Source of the DNA: Ditylenchus dipsaci
Lineage: Eukaryota > Nematoda > Chromadorea > Rhabditida > Anguinidae
Direction: 5' to 3'
NCBI GenBank assembly: GCA_004194705.1
Contig: SADC01000033.1
Span: forward strand, 248,001-312,000
DNA: 64,000 nt
Part shown: piece after piece, positions 11,701 to 23,900 of the stretch
Layout of the letters: the number at the start of each line of letters is the position of its first letter
Position numbering within the stretch: the stretch's first letter is position 1
Notes under the pieces: model-generated
Database searches by the model: none
The model's input: the letters and a program-made list of their open reading frames with translations, nothing else
What the model was told of the DNA's origin: nothing
Program-made: the position numbers and the translations under genes

Positions 11701-14700
11701 TAAACTGCCACATGTTTTCTTGTACGGCGTTTTTTAAAAATCATTTTATACAGATCGAATCCCTTTTTTGGGGTATAGACGTGAAACTTTTTTCATTTTC
11801 GAGAAACGTTTCTCGAATTTGAAACTCAAAAGAGTAAAATATCTCTAGGTGTATACCTTATTTAGACATATCAAGGGTATTTGGCTGAATGTGATGGCCA
11901 AAGTCCAGCATATTCCACATTGCGGGGTTAGGGGTTAACACATGTATGTACGCTTATCCCTTGCAATGTGGAGTGTGCTGGTCTTTGGCCGCGAAGCGGC
12001 CAAATACCCTTGGTATGTCTAAATAAGTATCTTTAAAGGTATACATATATACCCCTAGAGATATTTTACTCTTTTGAGTTTCAAATTCGAGAAACGTTTC
12101 TCGAAAATGAAAAAAGTTTCATTTTCGAGAAACGTCTATGCACCCCTTTTTTTAATTCTTTGCATGTAATGTCAAAAACACAATTTTTCTTGGTCGCCCT
12201 GTGGTTTGGGCAGCGGTCTGTGGTTCCCCCCTGTAAGGCCCAAACCGTACTAAAAAAAAGTGTACTAAAAAAGGACCTAAGTCAACTAATAAATTGCTGT
12301 TTTTCTCATAATCACTCGACATGTCGAGTTATTTTTCAGTCCCTCGAAGACCTGAAAAATTATAGGTCGATCGTGAGACTTTTAGGTGAAAATTGAAAAT
12401 CCAAAAAGGCAGAGTCGGTAGAATTTCTGAGAGTTCAGAAAACGCATAAGACAGATTTCCCACAATAGTTCTCTTTTCTTAGATATTAGTCCTCAAAATA
12501 GGGTTTTTTTGAGTAATCAGAGACCATCGAGTAACCAGGACCAGTAGCAATAATCAGCGGATTTTATCTCGTAGCAATAATAGCGGATAAAATTACCCGC
12601 AGCTGTGGATATTATGCTCGGATTCATCTTCTGCTCAGGTTAATATCAATAATATCAACGGAATAATAATATCAACGGAATAAATATTTAGATAACATCT
12701 GTGGATCGCTCATGTCAATTCACGCCTCAGTCTGATACACAAGTGAATTTAGGCGTCAATCTGATTCACATGTAATCTCACACCTCCATCTGATTAATGT
12801 GTAAAAAATTTTCATGTTAATGACATGTGAACCAGGTTGACGCCCAAATTCACACCTAAATCAGACTAAGGTGTGAATTTACATGTGACTCAGGTTGAGG
12901 CTGGTATCGACATGAAAGTGCGATGGAGGCGTGAATTGACACGTGAATCAGATAGAGGCGTGAATTGACATGTGGACTTATTATACTTAATTTAGACCTC
13001 TACATCCGCGTTTGTTTGACTAATATTAAGTGAAATGTAACTTCTATTTTTTGACCGTCAATAATTTTTTTATAGATAAAAGTTACAAGCGGTCGAAAAC
13101 ATGCGAAATTGGTTTTTTTCACTCAAAATAGCATAAAATTTAATCCGGTCACACTAGCATTGAGCAATGTTTTGAATAAGTTTTGAAGAAAATATACCAG
13201 ATTGATTGGATAACCTTGACAGATCCTGCCTCTTGGGCCCGACACCATACATCTTCATCCAATCATTGCTGTTCCACGACATAGTTGACCCATTCTTAAG
13301 ATTGGACTGAAAAGAAACCTTAACAAATCCAGAAGTGAACACAGAATAGGTTTCCATACGTTTCTTAGACTATTCATGGCACTATGTGAGTTAGAATCCG
13401 TACTTCTTACAATGGGCTCCGAAAATCGCTTCTTAGAAGGTATAAATGAATCTTCACTCTCATCGTGGTCTACATCTATCGACGGCACTCTGGGGCGCTT
13501 GGCAGAAGATGTTGCTCTAGTGACCTGCATAATTTTTTAACAGAAATTTCTAAAGGAATACTAAAAATTCCCTGTAGCTCATTCTTTTAGTGATTATCAT
13601 AATAAGATTGGATACTCGTCATAAAAAATAAAATCAAAGAAAAATGAAAATACACTAAAGCAGGCAGTATATACAGGTTGTTTCAAACTTTCCTGACGCT
13701 TTTAAACAGTCATAACTTTTTTTCACAGACCGAATTTTTTTTTCTGGAAACGCAGATCGGCTCAGCCTTTGATGGAATTATTTTTGTTATAAAGTCTAGA
13801 ACATGATTTTTGCTTGGTACCCCTGTGGTTTCGGCCTTGTCCATCCAGAGCCCATCCATCGGCCAAAGCCCAAACCACAGGGGGGAACTGTGTTTTTGAC
13901 TTTATATACCAAAAAATTGCCATCAAAAGCTGAGCCGATCTGCGTTTACAGAAATATAAAATTCGGTCTGTGAAAAAAGTTATGACCGTTTAAAAGTGTC
14001 GGGAAAAGTCGAAACACCCTGTACATACTGGCTGCTTTAACGTATTTTCATTTTTCTTTAATTGTATTTTTTTGATTTCATTTTTTTGACGAGTATCCAA
14101 TCGCATTATGATAATCACTTATCAATAAAAGAATGAGCTACAGGGAATTTTTTAATGTTCCTTTAGAAATTTCTGTTAAAAAATGATAAAAAAAAAACTT
14201 AGTCATATATAAATACCAACATATAAATATATATGAATCACATAGACACCGTATCAATAGAATAGGAGAGAATACGGTATCAAGTCGGTAGGTTTTTTAG
14301 ATTAGAGCTATTATAGAGAAGGTGCGGTATGTGTGTAAAACCTTACAACGAATGCTCCCATTCTGTCATTTTGCAGATTCTTAAAGCGCAAATTTCTTTC
14401 AGCCAGTAGATCTAAGTACTCGTAGCTCCAGATCGACCACCGCTCAATTTTTGATGGAAGCACAAACAAATCCTGCATTGAAGGTCCCGATAAAGCAATG
14501 TTGCCTAAAGCGCGGCGAATAGCATGACTGGCTGGAGAAACCTAAATATGATAATTAAAAAAGGTCCTTAAAAAGAAGGTTCTTAAACGACATAGACTCA
14601 CCGATCCTGCATACCAATATTTCACTAAGTCTTTATCCTCTTTTGAGCCTGAGTCGCTAGACAGAGAATCACTTGAAGAATGAGAAAAGATAATGGCTTC

Positions 14701-17700
14701 GTCATTTTCATCGTTCTCCTCCGGATACGGATTCAAGGGGACTTGTTCACGACTCCTAAGACCAAAAATATAACTTCTGAATTAAAATAAGCCAAGTTAT
14801 ATCTCACAGCGGATCAAAAACGACCTGGTACAGAAAAGTGTTCTCAGCTTTGATGAACTCTTGGATAAACTCTTTGTTGACCTGTATATTCAAAACGACT
14901 ATTCATGAAAAATGCAGCCTTGATTTAATTTAATTACTTTTATGTTCATGTTTAAATACATGGGAAGCTTTGGCAGTATCTATAAAGACATTTGAAAACT
15001 TTTCAGAAGCGAAATACTCAACGAACTTACTACGTTAAGGTTGTCATTGGTAGTTTTTGCGAAGAACATTTCTGCTTTTCTCAGACCAACTCCTTGAAGT
15101 CCACCCATCAAGTAGTCGCAACCTGAGATTCAAGGCTTGATCATAACCCAATATAGTTTTAAGAGATCTCACCCGCCAGTATGCATATTCTTAAAAAAAC
15201 ACGAAAGTCAAAGCGCTTTTGAATAGCTTGACAAACACAAGTTGGCAATTTGGACTTCTCATAAATCTGTATTACATTAAATAATTGGGACCTATCCCTC
15301 AATGGGGGGGGGGTTGGCCTTGGTCCCCCTCTTGTTGTTTTTTTTGAGTTTTTAGGCTAAAGCTCAGGCAATAGTAGGCCAGCGTATGTTAAAGGGGCAT
15401 ACCAGTGCGTTACACGGGCAATTTCAAATTCGCAAAAGGCGGGGACCAGGTCTATTCAAACGAGAATTATTTTTAGATACAAATTTGTCATTTTATACAA
15501 AAAGCAATACACCGTGTTGGAACCGAACTCGACCATGTTAGGACAACATCAGCACGTTACCAGTGAGCCACCCATGTTATTAGACAAACAGTGCGCTTTT
15601 CATAACGTATTGTTCTTAACAGAACAAGAAATTTGCATCTAAAAATAATTCTCGTTTGGTCCCCGCCTTTTGCAAATTTGAAATTGACCGTGTAGCGCGC
15701 TGGTATGCCCCTTTAAAACAAACTTAATCATGAGTCTAGAATACGTCTGAGTTCGTCCTAACATACGCTGAACACCCTTGCCAAAGCCTAAAGCCTGAAA
15801 AATCACAGAAAAACAACAGGGGGACCAAGGCAAAAACACCCCATTGAGCGATATGGCCAAATAATTATCTTACGCATTACAAGACTAAGAAGCATACCAT
15901 GCATGTGCCACTCGAATCTAGTTTGAAAATTATCTGAAACTTCAATAATGAAGGAGTTTAAAAATACAGCTAAAAAGAGAACTGTTCGAACTGTCCCTCC
16001 GCCTAACGTCAATCTGATGCGCCCATCTTGTAGCCCATGGTCGACTTTTTAATGCAGAAAAATTCCTGGCGTCGGACAAGGAATTAAATTTTGAGTTTGG
16101 GCCTCGGAAACTCGAAAAATCCCAGATATTATAATTATGGGTACTTCACTGTCTCGATGCTCAGCTCTATGTTTTCAAGAGGTCATTATGACCTTATGCT
16201 ACTTTTTGATTTTACGTCTAACACTGGCATTTAAAGGGCCATTTCCATCTCCCACAACTGTTGTCCTCCGCCAATTTAAAAAAGTTTCCCAATCATTGAA
16301 CTTGTGCACGGAGTTATTATTTTGGTTTCTAACACAACTATGACTAAAATTCAATTCTAGGACACGTTTTGTTAGAAACCAAGTTGATAAATCCGTATAG
16401 AAATTCAATGGTTAGGCGAAAAATTTTGAATTGGCGGGGAAAATCCGAAACGCGTTGTCATGGCCCTTAAAAAAATTCATAAAAAATCCAAAATTTTCAC
16501 AGGACATGTCGTGCATCAGTAAAATGCGAATTTTTAAAAAATTTCAATTTTTTTCAAAGACATTATGTTAGACGTTAATGTAATGTTAATAAAAAATTAA
16601 CACGAGGTCATAATGACCAGAATAACCACGTAACAAAGAAAAAATTAGCACTTTTAGGAGGTTCTTTGAGTTTCCGAGGCCTCAAACCCAAATTTTTTAT
16701 CTCTGTCCGCCGCCAGGACTTTTTTGGTTACAAGATGGACGCATCAGATTGATGTTCGGCGGGGGGGGGGGGGGGGGTTCAGTTCGAAACGGTTAAGAGT
16801 CTCACCGTCTCACATCCAAATGCAATCAAATCAGAATCCTCTGTGACAGCAGCATGAGCCAAACCCTTTTGCAGTAAGAAAGCTATTTGCGCATCAGCCT
16901 GATCAAATTCTTTATTAATGGCGTTAAAAGACCCTATAGAAAAACTTCGAAGGGAGCGACGATAACGTCCACTAACTTGACCCTTTGGAATGCCTAAAAA
17001 GTAATTATGAATCTACAACTGTGAGAATTACACAAACTTTAATGGTCTTCTCAACCACGTCCCGCGTGATAGTCACGCCTAAAAATAAAACTTTCAAGTG
17101 AAGCTTGATAGTGAAACCACCATTACCTTGCCGAAAGGCTTTATTTGCTTCGGCAGTCAACCCTGTGACATTAGTTTCACGCCAAGCTTCTTGAAAAACA
17201 TCAAACTGTGGAAAATTTTGACAAGAATGCAAAATGGGATAGCACACCTGATTTTTATCACGTCTCGCTTTACGAACGTCGTTCATCTCCTATTATTCGA
17301 AATAAGGCAGGTGAAAGGAATTAATTTTTTTCGTTTTCTTACTTTTTTTGCTGGAAGAGGCTGACCATCGAAAACTAGGATAACGTGGCATTCAAGCTTG
17401 AGAAGTAGATTGACATGGCGCTTTACATAGTGAACGTAGCTGGAGAGCTCAAAATTTAATCTGACATTGCTGGCACAAAAATACATACAAGTCTGTTTCT
17501 TTCCCTTTAGCCATTTGGTCAGCACAGCCGAATACTCCCTAAAGGCAAAGAATAACTATAGTTAGCAAAAAAATCCAAAAAACGTACTCTGTGAAGCAGA
17601 CATGACACATCAACAGCAATCGTCTTTCCTTTGAACTCAAGTAAATTACCCTGAAGCCACAGATTTTCAAATTTATGCATAATGCAAAAGTTTAAGTCTA

Positions 17701-17749
17701 CCTCTCGACAAGCTCTTTTCACAAACGGTAGCAGACCCGTAATTCCCAT
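8797..17749 (-). CDS. EXO1: Exonuclease 1 (complete, 20 exons)
   Basis: 5'-3' exonuclease and flap endonuclease of mismatch repair, recombination and end resection (Rad2/FEN1 family). The exons, in minus order, join in phase to 675 residues: 17,749-17,702; 17,650-17,588; 17,538-17,489; 17,439-17,343; 17,289-17,248; 17,205-17,127; 17,078-17,038; 16,993-16,946; 16,898-16,806; 15,933-15,898; 15,266-15,173; 15,122-15,031; 14,979-14,938; 14,881-14,808; 14,755-14,602; 14,541-14,347; 13,524-13,360; 13,306-13,198; 9,400-9,106; 9,007-8,797. The product starts MGITGLLPFVKRACRE. Metal ligands are visible: D30 (IAVDVSCLLHR), D78 (VILVFDGQPLPAKK), E156 and D158 (VAPFEADAQ), D177 and D179 (VTEDSDLIAFG), and D233 (ILAGCDYL). 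The C-terminal third is serine-rich and poorly conserved, as in the family. The largest intron (9,401-13,197) is almost all repeats. The human protein is longer, so the tail here is short. Confidence 0.95.
9655..10045. repeat. Foldback element in EXO1 intron 18
   Basis: Arms of about 165 bases, 9,660-9,825 and 9,870-10,035, are inverted copies. Shared segments include ATCGATTTTCTAAGCAAAAG and TTGAGATCGGATCAAAATAA. The spacer is about 45 bases. Confidence 0.75.
10076..10405. repeat. Second foldback element in EXO1 intron 18
   Basis: Arms about 10,076-10,190 and 10,288-10,405 mirror each other (GTTACCATCTGGTAGCTAA and AACGCGGGAAGA in both orientations). Confidence 0.7.
10876..10950 (-). tRNA. 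tRNA-like sequence, copy 1 (possible pseudogene)
   Basis: The minus strand has an A-box-like GTAGTGTAATAATGGTAGCA, a B-box GGTTCGATTCC, outer ends GGTGGC and GCCACC that pair, and TTTT just downstream. The anticodon stem reads TCAGC..ACTGA, with one mismatch. The 7-base loop CCGGCAA would give anticodon GGC (Ala), but it has C instead of T at position 33. The acceptor and T stems cannot both reach full length. I therefore treat it as tRNA-derived, not as a confirmed functional tRNA. Confidence 0.4.
11294..11368 (-). tRNA. tRNA-like sequence, copy 2 (possible pseudogene)
   Basis: Near-identical to copy 1. The anticodon stem here pairs fully (TCAGT with ACTGA), with the same CCGGCAA loop and the same B-box. 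The single difference in the stem makes this the better-formed copy, but C33 remains abnormal. Confidence 0.4.
11762..12150. repeat. Foldback element with nested hairpins
   Basis: Inverted arms share TTTGAAACTCAAAAGAG and the self-complementary CGAGAAACGTTTCTCG, plus an inner pair AAGGGTATTTGGC / GCCAAATACCCTT. It lies in EXO1 intron 18. The right tip repeats the CGAGAAACG unit twice. Confidence 0.7.
13532..14185. repeat. Foldback element abutting EXO1 exon 17
   Basis: Arms of about 300 bases run 13,532-13,850 and 13,865-14,185. Shared segments include AACAGAAATTTCTAAAGGAA, GAATGAGCTACAGGGAA and GAGCCGATCTGCGTTT in opposite orientations. The left arm ends only about 8 bases from the exon 17 splice acceptor (exon starts 13,524), so the branch region of that intron is made of element sequence. 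Confidence 0.8.
15305..15840. repeat. Nested foldback with a tRNA-like centre
   Basis: Outer arms share TTGGCCTTGGTCCCCC and CATACGCTG. Inner arms share AAAGGGGCATACCAG, GGCGGGGACCA and AGAATTATTTTTAGAT in opposite orientations. The centre (15,500-15,590) reads on the minus strand like a degenerate tRNA, with TGGCTCACTGGTAACG followed by CGAGTTCGGTTCC. It lies between EXO1 exons 10 and 11. Confidence 0.65.
16233..16470. mobile_element. TTAA-type palindromic MITE, copy 1
   Basis: A nearly complete palindrome bounded by TTTAAAGGGCCAT and its inverse. Arms share CCGCCAATTTAAAA-like and GTTTCTAACAAAAC-like segments. The ends sit on TTAA-like sites. Sister copies are at 28.4, 40.5 and 52.3 kb. 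TTAA targeting is known for piggyBac-type elements; the assignment is inference. It lies in EXO1 intron 9. Confidence 0.75.
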
Positions 17750-17986
17750 AGTTATATTCAGACAATCAAACTGAAAATTATTATTTGACGATAAGATAAT
17801 TCCTTATTGATTACACATCACTAGCACTCAGGAAGATCACAGCAATTTTGAAAACCCTTGTACAAGAGAGAAAATCCCATATTCAAACAAATATCCTCCC
17901 TCCTTACTCTCTCCGTATCGGACAAATTCTTTCAAAACATTTTCGTTTGCAATTTTATTCCATTGACAGATAATTTATTTCTTAAA
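17750..17986. promoter_or_regulatory. Divergent promoter region between EXO1 and the H2C2 gene
   Basis: Only 237 bases separate the EXO1 start (minus, 17,749) from the neighbouring gene's first clear ATG (plus, 17,987). No transposon is evident inside. I do not see an unambiguous TATA box. The compact, repeat-free spacing contrasts with the rest of the window and suggests a shared bidirectional promoter. Confidence 0.5.
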
Positions 17987-20900
17987 ATGGACGAAGAAGA
18001 TTTTACACAAGATGGTAGCATATTCATGGATGTTCCCGATGCTTGTTATGAAGAATATGTGGAGGACCAAGAAGAATTAATGGAAGAGCTGCAGTCTTCA
18101 GGCGATTACGGCGGAATGAACGATGAGACGTATTTCGGTTTATTTTTTACAATAAAGATTCGATTTGAAATTTTCAGATACGAAGGAATAGTTCAGTTCA
18201 AGAAGTCAGGCAGTCTTCCAGAATTTGTGGTTACAAACGAAGATAGAAATGCCCGGTCGCACTGGAAGTATGTGGTCATGATTGACATGGGACACGCACG
18301 AACTGTAAAATTGAACCAGTATATCATCATCAACACAATCTAAATCGAATCAGCTTGACTAGAAGTACAGGGTGTCCCAAAAAAACTAAAGTATTTTTAA
18401 CCCCTTTTCGTCCACACATCAGGGACGCAATTTTTTAAAATTCTGAGCACGGATTTGTAGCTGAAATTCTCTCAGGAATCTGAATCACTGAACAGAATTT
18501 CAAAAAAATACTCAGTTGTCGAGATATGATCAAAATTAGAAAAATACAGGTAAATACTGTCTGTTTTCCAACTTTAGCTTATATTTCCAGAACTAAGAAT
18601 TTTCTTGAAATTCTATTGAGTGATTCAGATTTCTAAAGAAATTTTGCTACTATTATCGCTTGAAACAAAATAAAAATTTACGTAAAAATAAGTATTGTCA
18701 TCAAAACATAACTAAGTGGACAGTTGGCATCGATGGCAACTTTTTTGTGTCCCTTCTGGGTACCTACTTACATTCGGCATTCAAAAGATTATATCTCAAC
18801 ACACAGACTATTAAGGTGGGGGGGGGGGGGGGGGGGTTGGTGGTTTCAGCGATCCACGGAAGCCCTTGACAATAAAATTTAAAAATGCTTTACAAGGAGA
18901 CCTTCAGAAGTGTTATTTTTAAAGACCTCATTGAGAGATTTTTTTTGCAGATTCTTGTAGAGCAGTTCGAAGTTATATAAGTGCTGCTCCTTTTTCCAGA
19001 TTTCTTAAAAAATTAGGGAGACTGGGCCCCTAAAGTTGCCGAAAACCATGATACGGGTATCTAAATGTTGACGTTCTTAACAAAGAAAATCTAATGTTAT
19101 TTAACATAATTACACACGTTTTAACACCAATGTGTATGTTCACAACAAATGTCTTTCGTTTGCGCTATTCTAAAGAGTAAAAAGACCATCTCATTAGAAG
19201 TAGAATAAAAAAACATTCGAATTTTTGATAAAAATCAGTCACTTTTTCAATTCGCGCCAAACTCTGGGATGGGCCTCTCTCGGGCATCAGGTTGTTTGGT
19301 CCCCGGTCATTTGATCCCCCAAAACCGCCAATTCAAAATTTTCGAACAGGTTTGAATTTTGGTGGTAGCAAACATAATTTTTTCTTTTCTATCAGGTCAT
19401 CCTGTCCAGGTATTCCCTCGAGAATCAGAATTCACAATTTTCGGTGAATACCAAGTGATGCCCAAGTGGTGCTAGCCATCCTTTATATAGAGGTCCGTTA
19501 CATTCAGCGTCGACTGTACCCAGGTAGTGTTACTTGTAGATAAAAAGGTGTTGGTTCGTAGAAGATTATGCCTAAGGATCCCGATTCTCGAGTTGGATAC
19601 CCATTCAAGATCAGTACCTGGTAGTTGACCTACCCACGTCAAAACCAGTGGAGGAATTTTCAATTATCTCATACTTTGTACCTAAAATTTTCGGGACTCG
19701 TACTTCGTACTCGTACCGACTTTTTCAAATCGCTGGTAATCGTCTTCGTCCTTGTAGTACGAACATTAAAATTCCTCGTTCTCGTCTTTTTCTCGTTCTT
19801 TGTGTTTATATTCGTACTTTGCTCATACTTTGTGCTAAAAAGCAAAAAAGGCGTTTTTTTTTATCAAAAATAAATACATTTTCAAATTAAATGCTTATAA
19901 ATTTTTGTTGAATGATAACAGAACACGACTTCTTATCCGCTTGTAACCGTAACTGCTGGTTTTATTCACTCGAAGAACTAGCAAAGAGGAAAAAATATCA
20001 AGCAAATGTTTAAATAAGAAATCGAAACTTTTGATTGAAAATTGTTGAAATAATAGGAAATTTTATAAAAAAACAATTATGGCACAGTCAAACCTCTTTA
20101 AACCGGCACCCCCAAAAGTTCGTTCCCGCGTAGGGTCCGACGATTTTTTACCTCGATTTTTGTACTGTTTTGCCAGTTCTGTTTTGACAGTCTGGTCGCA
20201 AATATCGCAAGGATGCCGATTCTGCCGATCGTTTTTCAAAATATAACAAGTTTTCACTCTAAAAAATCAAAACCTCTTTAAACCGTCACCCTATTTCGAA
20301 ATAGTCCGAAATAGACTCATGAGGTTGAGTTTGAAATCACTGCCAATGAGACAATCACATTTTAAACTCCGCTTAAGACATAAATATTTAATTTTCAAAT
20401 TTGAAAATTCAATTCTCCCTTCCCCATAAATACACCTGGCCAGGTGGTATCCACCCCAGGTTTTGCAGTTTGCTACCATTTCAGAACTATTTGTCAAGAA
20501 AAAATTGTGTTTGCTACCACCAGTATTCAAACCTGTTCGAAAATTTTGAATTGGTTGTTTTGGGACCAAATGACCGGGTACCAAATGATCAGAAGGCCAA
20601 ATGACTGGGGCCAAATGACCGTCGCCCCTACCTCTGACATTCTGAAAAGCCGTGACGGGCTTTTTAAAGTAGTTATCAGTGTAAGTATAACATGCACGAG
20701 AAAAGCACCTACGAGTTAAATATTTAAAAAATATGTGGCCGGTTCATTAAGAGTATATGTATAACGTGATATGTCATTCAACGGAGGAAGAGGAGCCCTA
20801 TTATTCGGTAGAAAAAAACATTTCTGAAACTATAGCGAAATTTTGAGAAAAACCTTTGGTGCTAGTAGTGAATAAGCCCCCCATAAATCGGACCTTTGAA

Positions 20901-23900
20901 AAATCGCTGTAACTACCCTTCAAAACAACAAGTTTAGGCTAAGCTCTTAGGCAAGGGGTTAGGCCAGCGTACGGAAGTTGTGACTAATAAATAGTTTATC
21001 GTATTTCCTCTAATAAGCGCCCCGGGGCGCTTATTTTTCAAACCCCCAAAAATCGGACAATTTGGAATTCGATTTCGAGACTTTCGAGTGCTCAACCAAA
21101 ATCTAAAAAATGGAATCGGTAGAGCTCGTGAGAGTTAAGAAAACGTATCAAACAGCTTTGCAAAATATTGCTTCTACACTGAGATCCAGACCCTCAAAGT
21201 CGACGGGGGGCGCTTATTAGAGCGGGGGCGCTTATTAGAGGAAATACGGTACGCACTTTTTCTGGGTTTAGGACATATATTTGGTTACTGTTCACTTAAG
21301 TTTTTAAAGGACAAATTCATGGGGGTCGGTATGTGGCGGATGAAATGTGGCATCTTTTATGATGATTTTGCCAGTCTCTCACCCTTTCCAACAATTTGGA
21401 ATACTTCATCAGGAAACCTTGATATTCTATTCACTTAAATTATCCGAAAAAAAGATGTAACAGAAAGTTATGGCCAAAACTAGATCACCCTTCACCATTT
21501 TCTCAAATAACATTTTGAAGGGAACCTTTTTTTCGGCTAAGTAAACCTGAAATTCTGACACTTGATTGGTGTTCAGCAAAGTCGATTTGCATGTGAAACT
21601 GCTCTTGGAGTTAAAAGTATATGTCGAATTTCAAATCTGCTTGAACACATTGAAATGAGAAATTTTCAAAGATTTTTTTAAATTAAACGTTTGTTTGTCT
21701 TGAGCGGATTTGAAATTTAACAAGTGCTTTTTGACCTCAAGGAGAGTTTCACATGCGAATCGACTATGCTAAACACGAATCAGGTGTCAGAATTTAAGGT
21801 TTGCTGAGCAGAAAAAAAGTTTTTACTCAAAATTATTTTCGGGAAATTATGAAGGGTAATCTTCTTTTGGCCATAACATTCTAATACATCTTTTTTATCG
21901 GCTTATTTAAGCGAATCTGACGTAAGAATAGCAGGGCTTTCTGATTAATTATTCCAAATTGTTAGGAAGAGTGAGCGACTGGTAAAATCCACTTTCGGGG
22001 GCGCTCACATACCTTAGACACAAATCACTCGAAAGTGCCTCTGGATGCATGAAAAAACATGCATACCAGAGTTTATTTATGCGGTAGGCCCCAGTTAACA
22101 AAACTATGTTCGAATCCAACTTTTTGAAAAAAAATTTCACCAAAAACATTTTTTACCTGAAAATGATAAAAAAGTGAACATAAACACTTTTTGAGACTTT
22201 TGGAAGAAAAAAATTTTCAAAAAAAATCAACATGGGGGACCAAGGCATCTTTTTTTCCCAGAGATGCGAATGCATCTAGAGCCAAAAGTTGTATCAAAAA
22301 ATTTCTTGTCTCTATCAAAACCTTTTCTTGTCTCTAAAAGGCTTTTTTTTGTCGTTATACAGAATTTTTATGTCAAGAAAGAGCCTATTAGAGACGAGGG
22401 CGGCTGTAAATTTACTTGCGGTAATTTCAACCTCCGGTAAATTCACCCTCCAAAATTTTGAGATTACAGGTTCGAATTTACATAGTAGCAGAAATTATAT
22501 TTTCTTGAATAACAGTCATAAGTCGACAAGTAAGCCTTGATACTCAAGTGTGAGAGCCTAGGTAGTGGTACCCAGGTAGTTCCCGATTCTCAGGTGGTTT
22601 AGCGATACCCGGAAATGAATGGATACTTCTGGTGAATGGATACCAAGGCAGATAAGTTGAATTTGAAAAACTCAACTGTTTTGGTCTTCTCAATCCACAT
22701 CCGGGTAAAAATGCTAATCTGGATGTCCATTTTTTTCTATTATGCTTTTCTTCACAAATCTTTTCAGTGCACTAATTTCGATAATCTAAGGATAGTTTTT
22801 AGGTAATAAACTGTCATTTCAGGGGTTGTACCAAAATTCAAAAAATACCTCACCAAATAGCGTTTTACCATTATCCAACTTTCTTTTAAAAAAGAAAGAG
22901 CAAAAACGAGGTTTCGGAACCCGAAAAACATTAAAAATAATTTCACACCAAATTGGGCGGCCACTTGGTTTGGTTTGTGAATGGATGATCCAGTAGAACT
23001 GAGGTTGGATGCAGATTTTTTTAAATGATAGTAGTTCTTCACAAAACAAAAAATTAATTTAAAGAATTTCGCGGGTGAATTTACCGCGGGTGATTTATTT
23101 ACAACTAGAGACAAGACACCTTTTTAGAAACGGAATAAATCTTCGCCCGTCAGAAATTTCGAGTTTAATTTTACAGCTCGTGTATATCTTTTTTGAGTAG
23201 TGAAACAAAACCTCATTTCTAGAATGAAATGCATGAAATATGAATTACTTTATGATAATCTCATCTATGTCAACAAGGATGTAGAGAGTGGAGGCAGACC
23301 ACGGTTTGTCGTAAGTTTTCTGCCGTTAAATTTTTTTCAATTTCCAAGTTAGCAATTTAGGTGAGAGTGGGTGAAGTATAGTTTTCAGATTTAACTCAAG
23401 CTTTCGTCAAAATTACCTTTTAACTCTAGGTATTGCCTATTCTGACCACTGTGCACAACAAGATTGGCCATTTGGGAATGAAAAGAACGTAAAATAACAT
23501 CGATCGTCCATTATATTTGCTGTAAAACCACTATTTTAGCCAAGCTGCGGTGCTGCAGTGCTTCTATTGGAGGAGTGTTAGGGCAGATGTACAGCGATTT
23601 GTTGGAACATGTTCTTTTGTAATCTCAAAAAGGTTTTACTCTAGTGCCAAACTTAATGTACGGCTTAAAAAAATTGTTTTAGAATAGCGGAAAGAAAGTG
23701 TTGAAAGCGCCAATCGATGTGTTTGGTAAGTATGTATGTGCATTATGTCATTCCTAATACTTCATTTATAGGTCCGGATGTGCTTGAAGTTGGGGTTCGG
23801 TAATGATTTTTGCAAATGAAAAAAATTTAGAAAAAATTTAAGTCGATTTGCCTCTAACTTGTTCTAGTAACAATCAGGGATGATCTTTCGTAACTATTTT

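Larger units (their letters stand above)
18268..23222. other. Long intron 2 of the H2C2 gene, filled with repeats
   Basis: Between exons 2 and 3 I see only repeats. There is a short foldback at about 18,430-18,640, a G-run at 18,818-18,836, the inverted-ended element at 19.3-20.6 kb, a MITE at 21.0 kb and the foldback at 21.4-22.0 kb. A GTGTCTAAGG-type repeat fragment is at about 21,955-22,100. No further exon is supported. Confidence 0.55.

Noticed and set aside
16761..18836. Long G-runs read as regulatory G-quadruplexes
   Set aside because: Run lengths are uncertain, the runs sit in repeats, and no promoter or exon context supports a role.
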